Shown piece after piece: positions 1 through 13,603 of a stretch of DNA of 41,944 bases (the first letter of the stretch is position 1; each line of letters starts with the position of its first letter). Source of the DNA: Actinomycetota bacterium (GTDB lineage Bacteria > Actinomycetota > Actinomycetes > Streptosporangiales > Streptosporangiaceae). The notes under the pieces are model-generated. The model saw only the letters and a program-made list of their open reading frames with translations, did no database searches and had not been told where the DNA came from. A program made the translations under genes and the position numbers. The stretch lies in contig JAFAYQ010000076.1 in NCBI GenBank assembly GCA_019240215.1, positions 1 through 41,944 on the forward strand, given 5' to 3'.

Positions 1-671
1 TCAAGCGCGAGATGGGCGGCTAACCGCACGTTCGCCCCGGACAGCTTGGCGACCGCCGCCCGGGTTCCGTCCATCCGGACCCGTGCCGCGCTCGTCCGGC
101 CCATCACCCACATGGTGAGCTCGGCCGGGCTGCCGATGACGGTGACCGCCGGAGTCGCGTTCCTCGCCGTGATGCGGTAGGCCCGGCCGTCCCCGCCCGC
201 GACGATGTCGTCCCTAGCCAGTTCCACGCCGACCGGCGCCTTGCGGAGCATGAACCTGGCCCGCCGCAGCCGGTGCCACAGCATGCCGGATTCACCGCTG
301 CTGAGTTCCCTGGGCTCCCAGCCGGGCACCGCGCGCCGCACATCCTCGTGGTGCACGAAGAACTCGACCGCGTTGGCGAGGTCGTCCACGCCGGGAAGCG
401 CCAGCACCGACAGCCGCGGCGGCCCGGACCGGACGGCCTGCACCAGCTCGGGAAACGACGTCCGCGCCCTGATCCGCCGCTGCACGCGCGCCGTGTACCC
501 GGCCAGCGGGCCCCCGAGGACGCCGGCCGCCGCGTCGGGACGGCGCTCCCGCAGCACCAGGTGCGCGGCCAGGTCGCCGGTGGTCCACCCCTCGCACAGG
601 GTCGGCGCGTCCGGGCCGGTCTCCTCCAGCAGCGCGCACAGCGCCAGGCGCTCGTCCCGGGAGTAGCTCAT
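1..671 (-). CDS. TIGR03085-type metal-binding protein (partial, runs off the window)
   Basis: Reading the minus strand from the ATG at 671 gives an open frame of 223 codons with no stop before base 1, so the 3' end is missing or only just outside. The protein starts [20 protein letters not shown] and carries [20 protein letters not shown] near residue 35 and [12 protein letters not shown] near residue 115. These are hallmarks of the actinobacterial TIGR03085 family, related to the DinB/maleylpyruvate isomerase N-terminal fold, whose histidines are thought to bind metal. The substrate is unknown. It is divergent from hisI with only 60 bp between the starts, and association with the his/trp region is typical for this family. 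Other open frames over this stretch are shadows. Confidence 0.85.
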   Translation of the reverse strand, partial: MSYSRDERLALCALLEETGPDAPTLCEGWTTGDLAAHLVLRERRPDAAAGVLGGPLAGYTARVQRRIRARTSFPELVQAVRSGPPRLSVLALPGVDDLANAVEFFVHHEDVRRAVPGWEPRELSSGESGMLWHRLRRARFMLRKAPVGVELARDDIVAGGDGRAYRITARNATPAVTVIGSPAELTMWVMGRTSAARVRMDGTRAAVAKLSGANVRLAAHLAL

Positions 672-731
672 CCGCTGATGGTAGGCGTGATTGCTACCCT
701 GACTGAAGTCACTGTCGGCGCGGAGGGAACG
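672..731. promoter_or_regulatory. Divergent promoter region between the TIGR03085 gene and hisI
   Basis: Sixty bases separate the two divergent starts. On the plus strand TACCCT (695-700) fits an actinobacterial -10 box, but no convincing -35 is seen. A short inverted repeat GGTAG (680-684) / CTACC (694-698) overlaps it. A GGAGGGA ribosome binding site for hisI sits at 722-728. Confidence 0.3.
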
Positions 732-1106
732 ATGCTTGACGCTGCCATCGCGGCCCGGCTGAAGCGCGATGGGTCCGGCCTGGTCGCGGCGATCGCCCAG
801 CAGTACGACACCGGAGAGGTGCTCATGCTCGGCTGGATGGACGACGAGGCGCTGCATCGCACTCTCACCACCGGCCGCTGCACCTACTGGTCCCGCAGCC
901 GCCAGGAATACTGGGTCAAGGGCGACACCTCCGGCCACCAGCAGTGGGTCAAGGCCGTGTCCCTGGACTGCGACGGCGACACCGTCCTGGTCCAGGTCGA
1001 CCAGGTCGGCGCGGCCTGCCACACCGGCGACCGCACCTGCTTCGACGCCGACCGCCTGCCCGCCGAGATCGGTACCCGCCCCGAGCCGGTCCCCGCGGAT
1101 GGCTGA
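732..1106 (+). CDS. hisI: Phosphoribosyl-AMP cyclohydrolase
   Basis: A 124-residue cytoplasmic enzyme that opens the purine ring of phosphoribosyl-AMP in step 3 of histidine biosynthesis. The sequence shows GWMDDEAL (about residues 36-43), [15 protein letters not shown], the Mg-binding DCDGD, and Cys residues in DCDGD, ACHTG and RTCF that form the usual zinc site. Length is that of a stand-alone HisI without a HisE domain. The ATG at 732 is chosen because GGAGGGA lies 3 nt upstream and the family N-terminus fits; the open frame continues upstream to 273 but that part is unrelated. Its stop overlaps the ATG of the next gene, implying coupling. Confidence 0.96.
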   Translation: MLDAAIAARLKRDGSGLVAAIAQQYDTGEVLMLGWMDDEALHRTLTTGRCTYWSRSRQEYWVKGDTSGHQQWVKAVSLDCDGDTVLVQVDQVGAACHTGDRTCFDADRLPAEIGTRPEPVPADG

Positions 1107-1968
1107 CCCCGCCCCCGCCGCCACGTCCGGCCCGGCCGCACCACCCCCCGGCGCCGTCGCCCGTCCCCGCCGCGAGTTCGTCCTGATGCTCCTGCTCGGC
1201 GCGGCCGGGGCCGGGCTGGCCCTGCTGGCCCTGCGCCAGGGCTGGGCCCGCGCCGTCTACACCGAGCCCAGGCCGCTCCCGTCCCAGTCGATCACCGTCA
1301 CCGGCCAGGACATGGTCCCCGCGTCGGGCGCGCTGGCGCTGGCCGGGCTGGCCTGCCTGGCCGCCGTCATCGCCACCCGCGGCGTCCTGCGCCGGGTGGC
1401 CGGCGCGGTCCTGACCCTGTGTGGCGTCGGCGCCGTCATCGCCGCCAGCGGCTCGCTGAGCGCCGCCCGCATCATCGCCGCCGCGTCCTCCAAGGTCAGC
1501 ACCTCATCGTCGGTCGCCTCGGGCGGCTCCGGCTCCACCACCGGCGGCGTCACCTCCGGTTCCTCGGCCGGCGCCGTCGTCACCGGCAACTCCTCGGTGC
1601 ACACGATGCTGCTCGGCGTTCCCTGGCGCGTCGCCCTGTTCGCCGGCGCCGCCGCCATCATCGTGGCCGGCCTGCTCACCATCTGGCGCGGCCCCCGCTG
1701 GCCGGTCATGTCCGGCCGCTACGAACGCCAGTCAGCCGGGGCAGCGTCCAGTCGCCCCAACCGCCCCAGTCGCCCCGCCCCGGCCGCACCGGTCCCCGCC
1801 TCCCAGCTCGACCAGGCCGCCCTCTGGGACTCCATCACCCGCGGCGACGACCCCACCCTGGCCCCCGAGCCCCCCAGCTCGCCCAGCCCCGCCGACAACG
1901 ACGGCAACACCGAGCCCACCGGCGCCGCAGGCACCCCCGGGACCACCGGTGGCCGCACCCCCCGCTGA
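1099..1968 (+). CDS. TIGR02234-type Trp-associated membrane protein
   Basis: A 289-residue membrane protein whose ATG overlaps the hisI stop by 8 nt. Hydrophobic segments lie near residues 30-50, 75-95, 100-125 and 175-200, with a Ser/Thr/Gly-rich stretch between segments three and four. The soluble tail contains [12 protein letters not shown], the conserved C-terminal signature of the family, then a Pro/Gly-rich end. This family is found inside actinobacterial trp clusters next to trpE or trpC; its biochemical role is unknown. Here it follows hisI directly, whereas relatives often have trpE between the two. Assignment to the family is firm; function is not. Confidence 0.88.
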   Translation: MADPAPAATSGPAAPPPGAVARPRREFVLMLLLGAAGAGLALLALRQGWARAVYTEPRPLPSQSITVTGQDMVPASGALALAGLACLAAVIATRGVLRRVAGAVLTLCGVGAVIAASGSLSAARIIAAASSKVSTSSSVASGGSGSTTGGVTSGSSAGAVVTGNSSVHTMLLGVPWRVALFAGAAAIIVAGLLTIWRGPRWPVMSGRYERQSAGAASSRPNRPSRPAPAAPVPASQLDQAALWDSITRGDDPTLAPEPPSSPSPADNDGNTEPTGAAGTPGTTGGRTPR

Positions 1969-2872
1969 CCCTCCGCCCGGAGCCTCCGCCCCCGCACCCC
2001 GCGCCAGCCAGCCCGAAGCCTCGCCCTCGTCGGTCATCATCCCGGCGTCCGCGCCTCCGGCCCCTGCTGCCATGGCCTCCGGGCTCTCGACCCGGGCCTC
2101 AGCCCCCGGCGCACCCCCGGCCTCCACGTTCGCCGTCCTCCTGGCCGAGCACGACCCCGACGTCGCCGAACTGGCCCGCCGCTACCTGACCCGGGCCGGC
2201 GCCGACGTCACCATCACCACCGGCGCCGACGAAACCGTCGCCGCCCTGGCCGCCCGGACCGCCTCCGTCGCTGTCCTCGACCTCACCATGCCCGGCCTGG
2301 ACCCCCGCCGCCTCCGCCGCCTGCTCACCACCCCGTCCCGCCAGCCCCAGACCCCCCAGCCGTCCCGCCTCCCCGCCCTGTTCCTGCTCTCCGCCAGCAT
2401 GCGCCCCCGCGACCTCCGCATCGCCGCCGATGCCTGTCTCTGGCGCCCCTTCAGCCCCCGCCTCCTGGTCGCCCGCGTCCTCGCCATCGCCCCCCACCCG
2501 TCCCCGCCCCCCAGCAAAGCTCCCGCCGCCGGCCCCCCGACCACGGCCCCAACCCCGACCGCCCCCCTGACCCCAGCCGAGTCCGCCCTCCTGTCCGCCC
2601 TGGCCGCTCACCCCGGCCGCGTCCTGAGCCGCGGCCGCCTGCAAGCCATCCTCGGCCGGTCCACCCCCGGCCACCCGGCTCCCGGTCACCCCGCCTCCGG
2701 CCGCGCCATCGACGTCCACGTCAGCCAGCTCCGGGCCAAGCTGCCCGACCCCGGCGTGCTCCGTACCGTCCGCGGCGTCGGCTACATCCTCGACCAGCCC
2801 AGCCAGGAAGCCAGTCACGAGCCCCCCGGCCAGGTCGGCCCCCGGCCAGGCCGGCCAGGAAGCCAGCCATGA
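1949..2872 (+). CDS. OmpR-type response regulator with an atypical receiver
   Basis: Starts at GTG 1949, overlapping the previous gene by 20 nt; an in-frame ATG at 2072 is an alternative that removes a Pro/Ala-rich leader. The 307-residue protein has a receiver domain (about 62-185), a Pro-rich linker, and a winged-helix DNA-binding domain (about 210-290) with LTPAESALLSALAAHPG, RAIDVHVSQLRAKLP and RTVRGVGYIL. The phosphoacceptor is D111 in AVLDLTMPG. The acidic pair reads E67-H68-D69 rather than E/D-D, and the lysine before PF is replaced by Arg166 (LWRPF), so phosphorylation may be altered or absent. No kinase gene is adjacent. Its position upstream of trpCBA suggests control of, or co-transcription with, the trp genes, but the target is unknown. 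Confidence 0.85.
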   Translation: MAAPPADPPPGASAPAPRASQPEASPSSVIIPASAPPAPAAMASGLSTRASAPGAPPASTFAVLLAEHDPDVAELARRYLTRAGADVTITTGADETVAALAARTASVAVLDLTMPGLDPRRLRRLLTTPSRQPQTPQPSRLPALFLLSASMRPRDLRIAADACLWRPFSPRLLVARVLAIAPHPSPPPSKAPAAGPPTTAPTPTAPLTPAESALLSALAAHPGRVLSRGRLQAILGRSTPGHPAPGHPASGRAIDVHVSQLRAKLPDPGVLRTVRGVGYILDQPSQEASHEPPGQVGPRPGRPGSQP

Positions 2873-3110
2873 GCCCGCCGCCCCGGAAGCCAGCCCCGCG
2901 ACCAGCCGCGCCTCCGCTCCTCAGCGCGCCCAAACCGCCCAGCCGGCCACCCAGACCCGCACGCCGGATAAGCCGGGTAACATTCCCTGAACGCCACGGC
3001 AACGGGCGCCGAACGTGCACCCCGGAACCGTGGGGTGCCTGTCGGGCCCCATCGGTGGCCGGGCTAGCATCGAGAAAATCACAGTCGATCCTGAGGGGAC
3101 TGCGGACCGC
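2873..3110 (+). promoter_or_regulatory. Intergenic region upstream of trpC with a possible promoter
   Basis: The 238 bp before trpC hold no convincing gene. TAGCAT (3065-3070) fits a -10 box about 40 bp before the GTG; the -35 is not clear. GAGGGGA (3093-3099) is a plausible ribosome binding site. No Trp-codon leader peptide was recognised. The small HGxxPAAW protein found here in some relatives is not present. Confidence 0.3.
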
Positions 3111-3916
3111 GTGACAGTGCTCGACGAGATCCTGGACGGCGTACGCGCAGATCTCGCCGAACGGCAGCAGCGAGTCTCCCTGGACCAGCTCAAGGAGCTG
3201 GCGGAGCGCGCCCCGTCACCCCGTGACGGCACCGCCGCGCTGAAGGCCGACGGCGTCAGCGTCATCGCCGAAGTAAAACGGGCCAGCCCATCCAAGGGCG
3301 AGATGGCCGAGATCGCCGATCCGGCCGCGCTGGCCGCCGCCTACCAGTCCGGCGGCGCCCGGGTGATCAGCGTGCTGACCGAGAAGCGACGGTTCAACGG
3401 GTCGCTGGAGGACCTGGCCGCGGTGCGCAAGGCGGTACAGGTGCCGCTGCTCCGCAAGGACTTCGTGGTCAGCTCCTACCAGCTCTGGGAGGCTCGCGCG
3501 CACGGTGCCGACCTGGTGCTGCTGATCGTGGCCGCGCTCGAGCAGAGTGCGCTGGTCTCGCTGGTGGAACGGGCCGAGTCGATCGGCCTGGTGCCGCTGG
3601 TCGAGGTGCACGCCGAGGCCGAATTGGAGCGCGCGGTCGACGCCGGCGCCAAGGTCATCGGGGTCAATGCCCGCGACCTGACCACGCTGCGGCTGGACCG
3701 GCGTACCGTGACGGCCATGCTGCCGCGCATCCCTGAGGGCATCGTCAAGATTGCCGAGTCCGGCGTCCGCGGCCCGCACGACCTGCTCGCCTACGCCGCC
3801 GCCGGCGCCGACGCCGTGCTGGTGGGGGAGAGCCTGGTCACCGGCAAGGACCCCCGGGCCGCCGTCGCCGACCTGGTGACCGCCGCCAACCATCCCGCCC
3901 TGCGGACGGACCGCTG

Positions 3917-3917
<1 letters not shown>
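3111..3917 (+). CDS. trpC: Indole-3-glycerol phosphate synthase
   Basis: A 268-residue (beta/alpha)8 enzyme that closes CdRP to indole-3-glycerol phosphate in tryptophan synthesis. Visible motifs are [15 protein letters not shown] (phosphate loop and catalytic Lys), [38 protein letters not shown] and IAESGVRGP...[12 protein letters not shown]. The frame is open from 3015, but the GTG at 3111 ([17 protein letters not shown]) matches the family start and has GAGGGGA upstream. The stop overlaps the trpB ATG (TGATG). It heads a trpCBA block with coupled translation. Confidence 0.96.
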
Positions 3918-5145
<1,228 letters not shown>

Positions 5146-5149
<4 letters not shown>

Positions 5150-6087
5150 CCACACCCGCCACACCGGCCACACCCGCCACACCGGGCACTCCCGCGGCGC
5201 CGCTCAGCCCCGTCGCCCAGGCCTTCGAGAAGGCCGCCTCTGAGCAGCGGGCCGCCGTCGTCGGTTACCTCCCGGCCGGTTTCCCCAGCGTCGACGGCGC
5301 GATCACCGCCGCCGTGGCGATGGCCGAGTCCGGGGTTGACGTGCTCGAGATCGGGCTGCCGTACTCCGACCCGCTGATCGACGGGCCGGTCATCCAGGAG
5401 GCCGTGCACGCCGCCCTGACCAACGGCACCCACGTCGGCGACGTGCTGCGTACCGTCGAGGCAGCCACCGCCGCGGGCGTGCCCACCCTGGTCATGACCT
5501 ACTGGAACCCGATTGACCACTACGGCGTGGCCGCCTTCGCCCGCGACCTGGCCGCGGCCGGCGGGGCTGGCCTGATCACCCCCGACCTGCCGCCGGAAGA
5601 GGCCGGGCCCTGGATCGAGGCCTCCGACCGCTACGGCCTGGACCGGGTGTTCCTGGTCGCTCCCAGCTCCACCCGCGAACGCATCCAGACGGTGACCGCG
5701 GTCTGCCGCGGCTTCGTCTACGCGGCCTCCCTGATGGGGATCACCGGTACCCGCGCGACGGTCAGCGACCAGGCCGCCGGCCTGGTCAGCAAGGTCCGCG
5801 ACTACACCCGGCTGCCGGTCGCGGTCGGCCTCGGGGTGCGCGACGGCGCCCAGGCCGCCCAGGTGGCCGGCTTCGCCGACGGCGTGATCGTCGGTACCGC
5901 TTTCGTGCAGCGCCTGCTCAACGCGCCCAGCCCGGACGAAGGGATCGCCGCGGTCCGCGCACTGGCCGCCGACCTCGCCGCCGGCGCCCGAGCCGGGTCC
6001 CAGGCCGCGCACGCCAGCCCGGCCGCCCCTAGCCCGGCCGCCAGCCCGGCCGCCGCCGCCAACCCGGCGGCCGCCGCGGGGAGCTGA
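5146..6087 (+). CDS. trpA: Tryptophan synthase alpha chain
   Basis: A 313-residue TIM-barrel subunit that cleaves indole-3-glycerol phosphate and passes indole to Trp[19 protein letters not shown] holds both catalytic acids (Glu and Asp); [17 protein letters not shown] and the phosphate-binding [11 protein letters not shown] and [10 protein letters not shown] are present. The GTG start overlaps the trpB stop by 4 nt. The C-terminus has an unusual Ala/Pro/Ser-rich tail of about 40 residues made of repeated PAA/SPAA units, likely disordered. The last stop is CTGA, and the following gene probably starts at that CTG. Confidence 0.96.
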
Positions 6088-6959
6088 CGACGAACTCACC
6101 GGTCGCGTTCCTGCCCAGCCCGGCCCGCGGCGAGTGGCATCTCGGGCCGGTACCGGTGCGGGCCTACGCGCTGTGCATCGTGGTCGGCATCATCGGCGCG
6201 GTCTGGCTGACGGCCCAGCGCTACGCCAAGGCTGGTGGCCGCGCCGACCTGGTCCTCGACGTGGCCGCCTGGGCGGTGCCGTTCGGCCTGCTCGGGGCGG
6301 CCGCGGGTGGGGTCGTGGACCTGGCCCGGCACCTGTTCCCCGACCATCCCAACGTCTGGTCGACCGCCCGGGGCTGGGACGGCGCCATCGGGGTGCCGGG
6401 CGCGATCGCGCTCGGGGCCCTGGGCGCCTGGATCGCCTGCCGCCGGGCCGGTATCCGGCTGGGCCCGATGGCCGGCGCCGCCGCCCCGGCTGTCGCGTTC
6501 GGGGCCGCCGTGGCCTACCTGGGCGGCTGGTTCAGCCAGGCCACCTACGGGCGGCCGTCCGGTCTGCCCTGGGCGGTGGTGATCGACCCCACCCACCGGC
6601 TGGCCGGGTATGAGAACTTCGCCACGTTTGAGCCGGTCTTCGGATACGAAACCTTGTGGTGCGTGGCGGCCGGCCTGATCGTGATCTGGGCCGCCCGGCG
6701 GTTCGCGCTGATCGGCGAGCGGGCCTTCGCGCTGGCCCTCGCGGTGACCTTCAGCGGTCTCCTGGCGGCCGAATCGCTGCTGGTCAGCCCGGCTCCGCAG
6801 CTGGCCGGGCTGCGGGTCGACCAGTGGGCCGAGATCGTGACGATCGCCGGGTCGGCCGCCTACCTGTACCGGACCCGGCACCGGCACGGCCCCGACGCCA
6901 TCGCCCCGCCCCCGGTCCGCGCCGACGCGGGCCCCCGGGCCACCACCGCACACGGCTGA
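6084..6959 (+). CDS. lgt: Lgt-like membrane protein, catalytic residues lost
   Basis: By position (after trpA) and overall pattern this belongs to the prolipoprotein diacylglyceryl transferase family, with about seven membrane segments and about 291 residues. The conserved N-terminus EWHLGPVPVRAYALC lies upstream of the first GTG (6156). The true start is therefore earlier; the only candidate in frame after the trpA end is CTG 6084, overlapping the trpA stop. The signature that reads R..N....E..G in active Lgt (R143, N146, E151, G154 in E. coli) reads Y..G....A..G here (6516-6551). Near the C-terminus the essential Arg239 and Arg246 equivalents are Leu, while Glu243 is kept (6759-6782). It may bind lipid or protein, or be dead; enzymatic activity is unlikely. 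Family membership is firm, function is not. Confidence 0.72.
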   Translation: MTTNSPVAFLPSPARGEWHLGPVPVRAYALCIVVGIIGAVWLTAQRYAKAGGRADLVLDVAAWAVPFGLLGAAAGGVVDLARHLFPDHPNVWSTARGWDGAIGVPGAIALGALGAWIACRRAGIRLGPMAGAAAPAVAFGAAVAYLGGWFSQATYGRPSGLPWAVVIDPTHRLAGYENFATFEPVFGYETLWCVAAGLIVIWAARRFALIGERAFALALAVTFSGLLAAESLLVSPAPQLAGLRVDQWAEIVTIAGSAAYLYRTRHRHGPDAIAPPPVRADAGPRATTAHG

Positions 6960-7285
6960 TCCGAGGGCTGATCCCGGGGCCAAACCTGCGGGCCAGGACC
7001 GGACAGGGCAGGCCAGGGTCTTGTGACACCGCGCTGTTACCGTTAACCTCCCGGGTACGCTCCCGTTAACTTTGGATCTTGAAGGTTACGAAGCTGGCTG
7101 GTGGGAACGGTTACTGGCCAGCGGATATTCAGACCCTTCCAGATCTTGGGCCGGATTCGTCCGGTGATGTAATGTGAGCGTAACTTTCGCGTAGCCAGCG
7201 AGCCGCCCCGGTGGCCTTCGCGGCAGGGCCAGCGCCGTCCCGACCGCAGTACCTGATAGCAGACGAGACGACGACAGGAGTTTTG
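6960..7285 (+). promoter_or_regulatory. gltB upstream region, rich in GTTAC/GTAAC repeats
   Basis: This 326 bp gap has no credible gene. It is notably less GC-rich than its surroundings. It holds GTTAC at 7036-7040, GTTAAC at 7042-7047 and 7065-7070, GTTAC at 7085-7089 and 7110-7114, and the evenly spaced GTAAT/GTAAC/GTAGC set at 7169-7195. A strong AGGAG ribosome binding site lies at 7276-7280. Such pentamers resemble the half-sites bound by the actinobacterial nitrogen regulator GlnR, which fits a glutamate synthase promoter. Confidence 0.45.
7169..7195 (+). promoter_or_regulatory. Candidate GlnR-type site (three boxes at 11-bp spacing)
   Basis: GTAAT (7169-7173), GTAAC (7180-7184) and GTAGC (7191-7195) are each separated by 6 nt, matching the GTNAC-N6-box architecture described for GlnR. 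It lies about 90 bp before the gltB ATG. This is inference from pattern; the second box lacks the GAAAC consensus form. Confidence 0.35.
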
Positions 7286-11959
<4,674 letters not shown>

Positions 11960-12010
11960 CCATCACCGAAGCTTGGGCAGTGGCCGTCCGTGTGGGCTGC
12001 CGCCCAGGTG

Positions 12011-12080
12011 CGGGACCCGCCAACGGCGCCGGGTCCCCCAAAACCCGGGACCCGCCAATGGCGCCGGGTCCCCCAACAAC
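12011..12080 (+). repeat. Two tandem 35-bp units, each able to form an 8-bp hairpin
   Basis: Between gltB and gltD two near-identical units start at 12011 and 12046 (one mismatch in the first 31 bases). In each, GGGACCCG pairs with CGGGTCCC eight to ten bases later (12012-12019 with 12030-12037 in the first copy). They could act as a processing or attenuation element that sets the GltB:GltD ratio, or be an intergenic repeat family. Confidence 0.8.
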
Positions 12081-12133
12081 TGAGTAAGCACCGCAGCGTC
12101 GCGTCACCTACGGAAGCAAAGGACGACCATCCG

Positions 12134-13603
12134 ATGGCCGATCCCAAGGGATTCCTGACCACCCCGCGCGAGACCCCGGCCCGGCGCCCGGTCGACGTGC
12201 GGATCCAGGACTGGCGTGAGGTGTACCACGACTTCCCGGCCGGCCGCCTGGAACGCCAGGCCGGCCGCTGCATGGACTGCGGCATCCCGTTCTGCCACAC
12301 CGGCTGCCCGCTCGGCAACCTGATCCCCGAGTGGAACGACCTGGTCTGGCGGCACGACTGGTACGAGGCGTCCGAGCGGCTGCACGCCACCAACAACTTC
12401 CCCGAGTTCACCGGCCGCCTGTGCCCGGCCCCGTGCGAATCCGCCTGCGTGCTCGGCATCAACGCCGATCCGGTCACGATCAAGCAGGTCGAGGTGGAGA
12501 TCATCGACCGCGCCTGGGAGGAAGGCTGGGTCCAGCCCGAACCGCCCACCGTGCGGACCGGCCACAAGGTCGCGGTGATCGGCTCCGGCCCGTCCGGGCT
12601 GGCCGCCGCCCAGCAGCTGACCCGGGCCGGCCATGAGGTCACCGTGTTCGAGCGGGCCGAGGCGCCCGGTGGCCTGCTCCGGTTCGGCATCCCCGAATTC
12701 AAGATGGAAAAGCGCCACCTGGACCGGCGGCTGACCCAGATGCGGGCCGAGGGCACCGTGTTCCGCTGCGGCGTGAGCGCTGGCAACGACATCACCGCCG
12801 CCGAGCTGCGCGACCAGTTCGACGCGATCATGCTGGCGGGCGGCTCGACCGTGGCCCGCGGCCTGCCGGTGCCGGGCAGCGACGCCAACGGCATCCACCA
12901 GGCCATGGAGTTCCTGCCGCTGGCCAACCGGGCGGTCAACGCGGCCGCCGCCAGCGGCCAGGCGGTCAGCGACCCGGCCATCAGCGCCCGCGGCAAGCAC
13001 GTGGTCATCATCGGCGGCGGTGACACCGGCGCCGACTGCCTGGGCACCTCGCACCGGCAGGGGGCCGCCTCGGTCACCCAGCTGGAGATCATGCCGCAGC
13101 CGCCGGAGGCGCGCCCGGTGCACCAGCCGTGGCCCACCTACCCGATGACCTTCCGCGTTTCCAGCGCCCACGAGGAGGGCGGGATGCGGGTCTACGCGGT
13201 CTCCACCCAGGAGTTCGTCACCGACGACGACGGTCACGTGCGCGCGCTGCGCCTGGTCGACGTGGAGTTCTCCGGCGGCAAGTTCGAGCCGGTGCCCGGC
13301 ACCGAGCGCGACCTGCCCGCCGACCTGGTCCTGCTGGCCATGGGCTTCACCGGTCCCGAGCAGGGCGACCTGCTCACCGACCTCGGCGTCGACTACGACC
13401 CGCGCGGCAACGTGGCCCGCGACCTGGACTACCAGACCTCGGTGCCGGGCGTGTTCGTGGCCGGTGACATGGGCCGCGGCCAGTCCCTGATCGTGTGGGC
13501 GATCGCCGAGGGCCGCAGTGCCGCGGCCGGCCTGGACGCCTACCTGAGCGGCCAGACCGTGCTGCCGGTGGCCATCCCGCCGACCGCGCGCCCCATGGCC
13601 TAA
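12134..13603 (+). CDS. gltD: Glutamate synthase (NADPH), small subunit
   Basis: A 489-residue FAD- and NADPH-dependent subunit that feeds electrons through Fe-S clusters to GltB. The N-terminal cluster cysteines are in CMDCGIPFCHTGCPLGN and CPAPCESACVLG. The FAD fold is at VAVIGSGPSGLAAAQQL (about residue 155) and the NADPH fold at HVVIIGGGDTGADCLG (about residue 292). GVFVAGDMGRGQSL is the conserved second FAD motif. ATG 12134 begins MADPKGFLTT, normal for the family; AGGA is about 11 nt upstream, so initiation may be modest. A minus-strand open frame runs right through this gene and is treated as a shadow here. Confidence 0.97.
   Translation: MADPKGFLTTPRETPARRPVDVRIQDWREVYHDFPAGRLERQAGRCMDCGIPFCHTGCPLGNLIPEWNDLVWRHDWYEASERLHATNNFPEFTGRLCPAPCESACVLGINADPVTIKQVEVEIIDRAWEEGWVQPEPPTVRTGHKVAVIGSGPSGLAAAQQLTRAGHEVTVFERAEAPGGLLRFGIPEFKMEKRHLDRRLTQMRAEGTVFRCGVSAGNDITAAELRDQFDAIMLAGGSTVARGLPVPGSDANGIHQAMEFLPLANRAVNAAAASGQAVSDPAISARGKHVVIIGGGDTGADCLGTSHRQGAASVTQLEIMPQPPEARPVHQPWPTYPMTFRVSSAHEEGGMRVYAVSTQEFVTDDDGHVRALRLVDVEFSGGKFEPVPGTERDLPADLVLLAMGFTGPEQGDLLTDLGVDYDPRGNVARDLDYQTSVPGVFVAGDMGRGQSLIVWAIAEGRSAAAGLDAYLSGQTVLPVAIPPTARPMA

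Noticed and set aside
205..666. Plus-strand frames over the first 670 bases
   Set aside because: They oppose the clear TIGR03085 reading on the minus strand, which has a conserved protein signature.
2869..3114. 81-codon frame starting in an ATGA overlap with the response regulator stop
   Set aside because: The overlap is tempting, but the product is Pro/Arg-rich, lacks the HGxxPAAW motif expected here, and runs past the trpC start.
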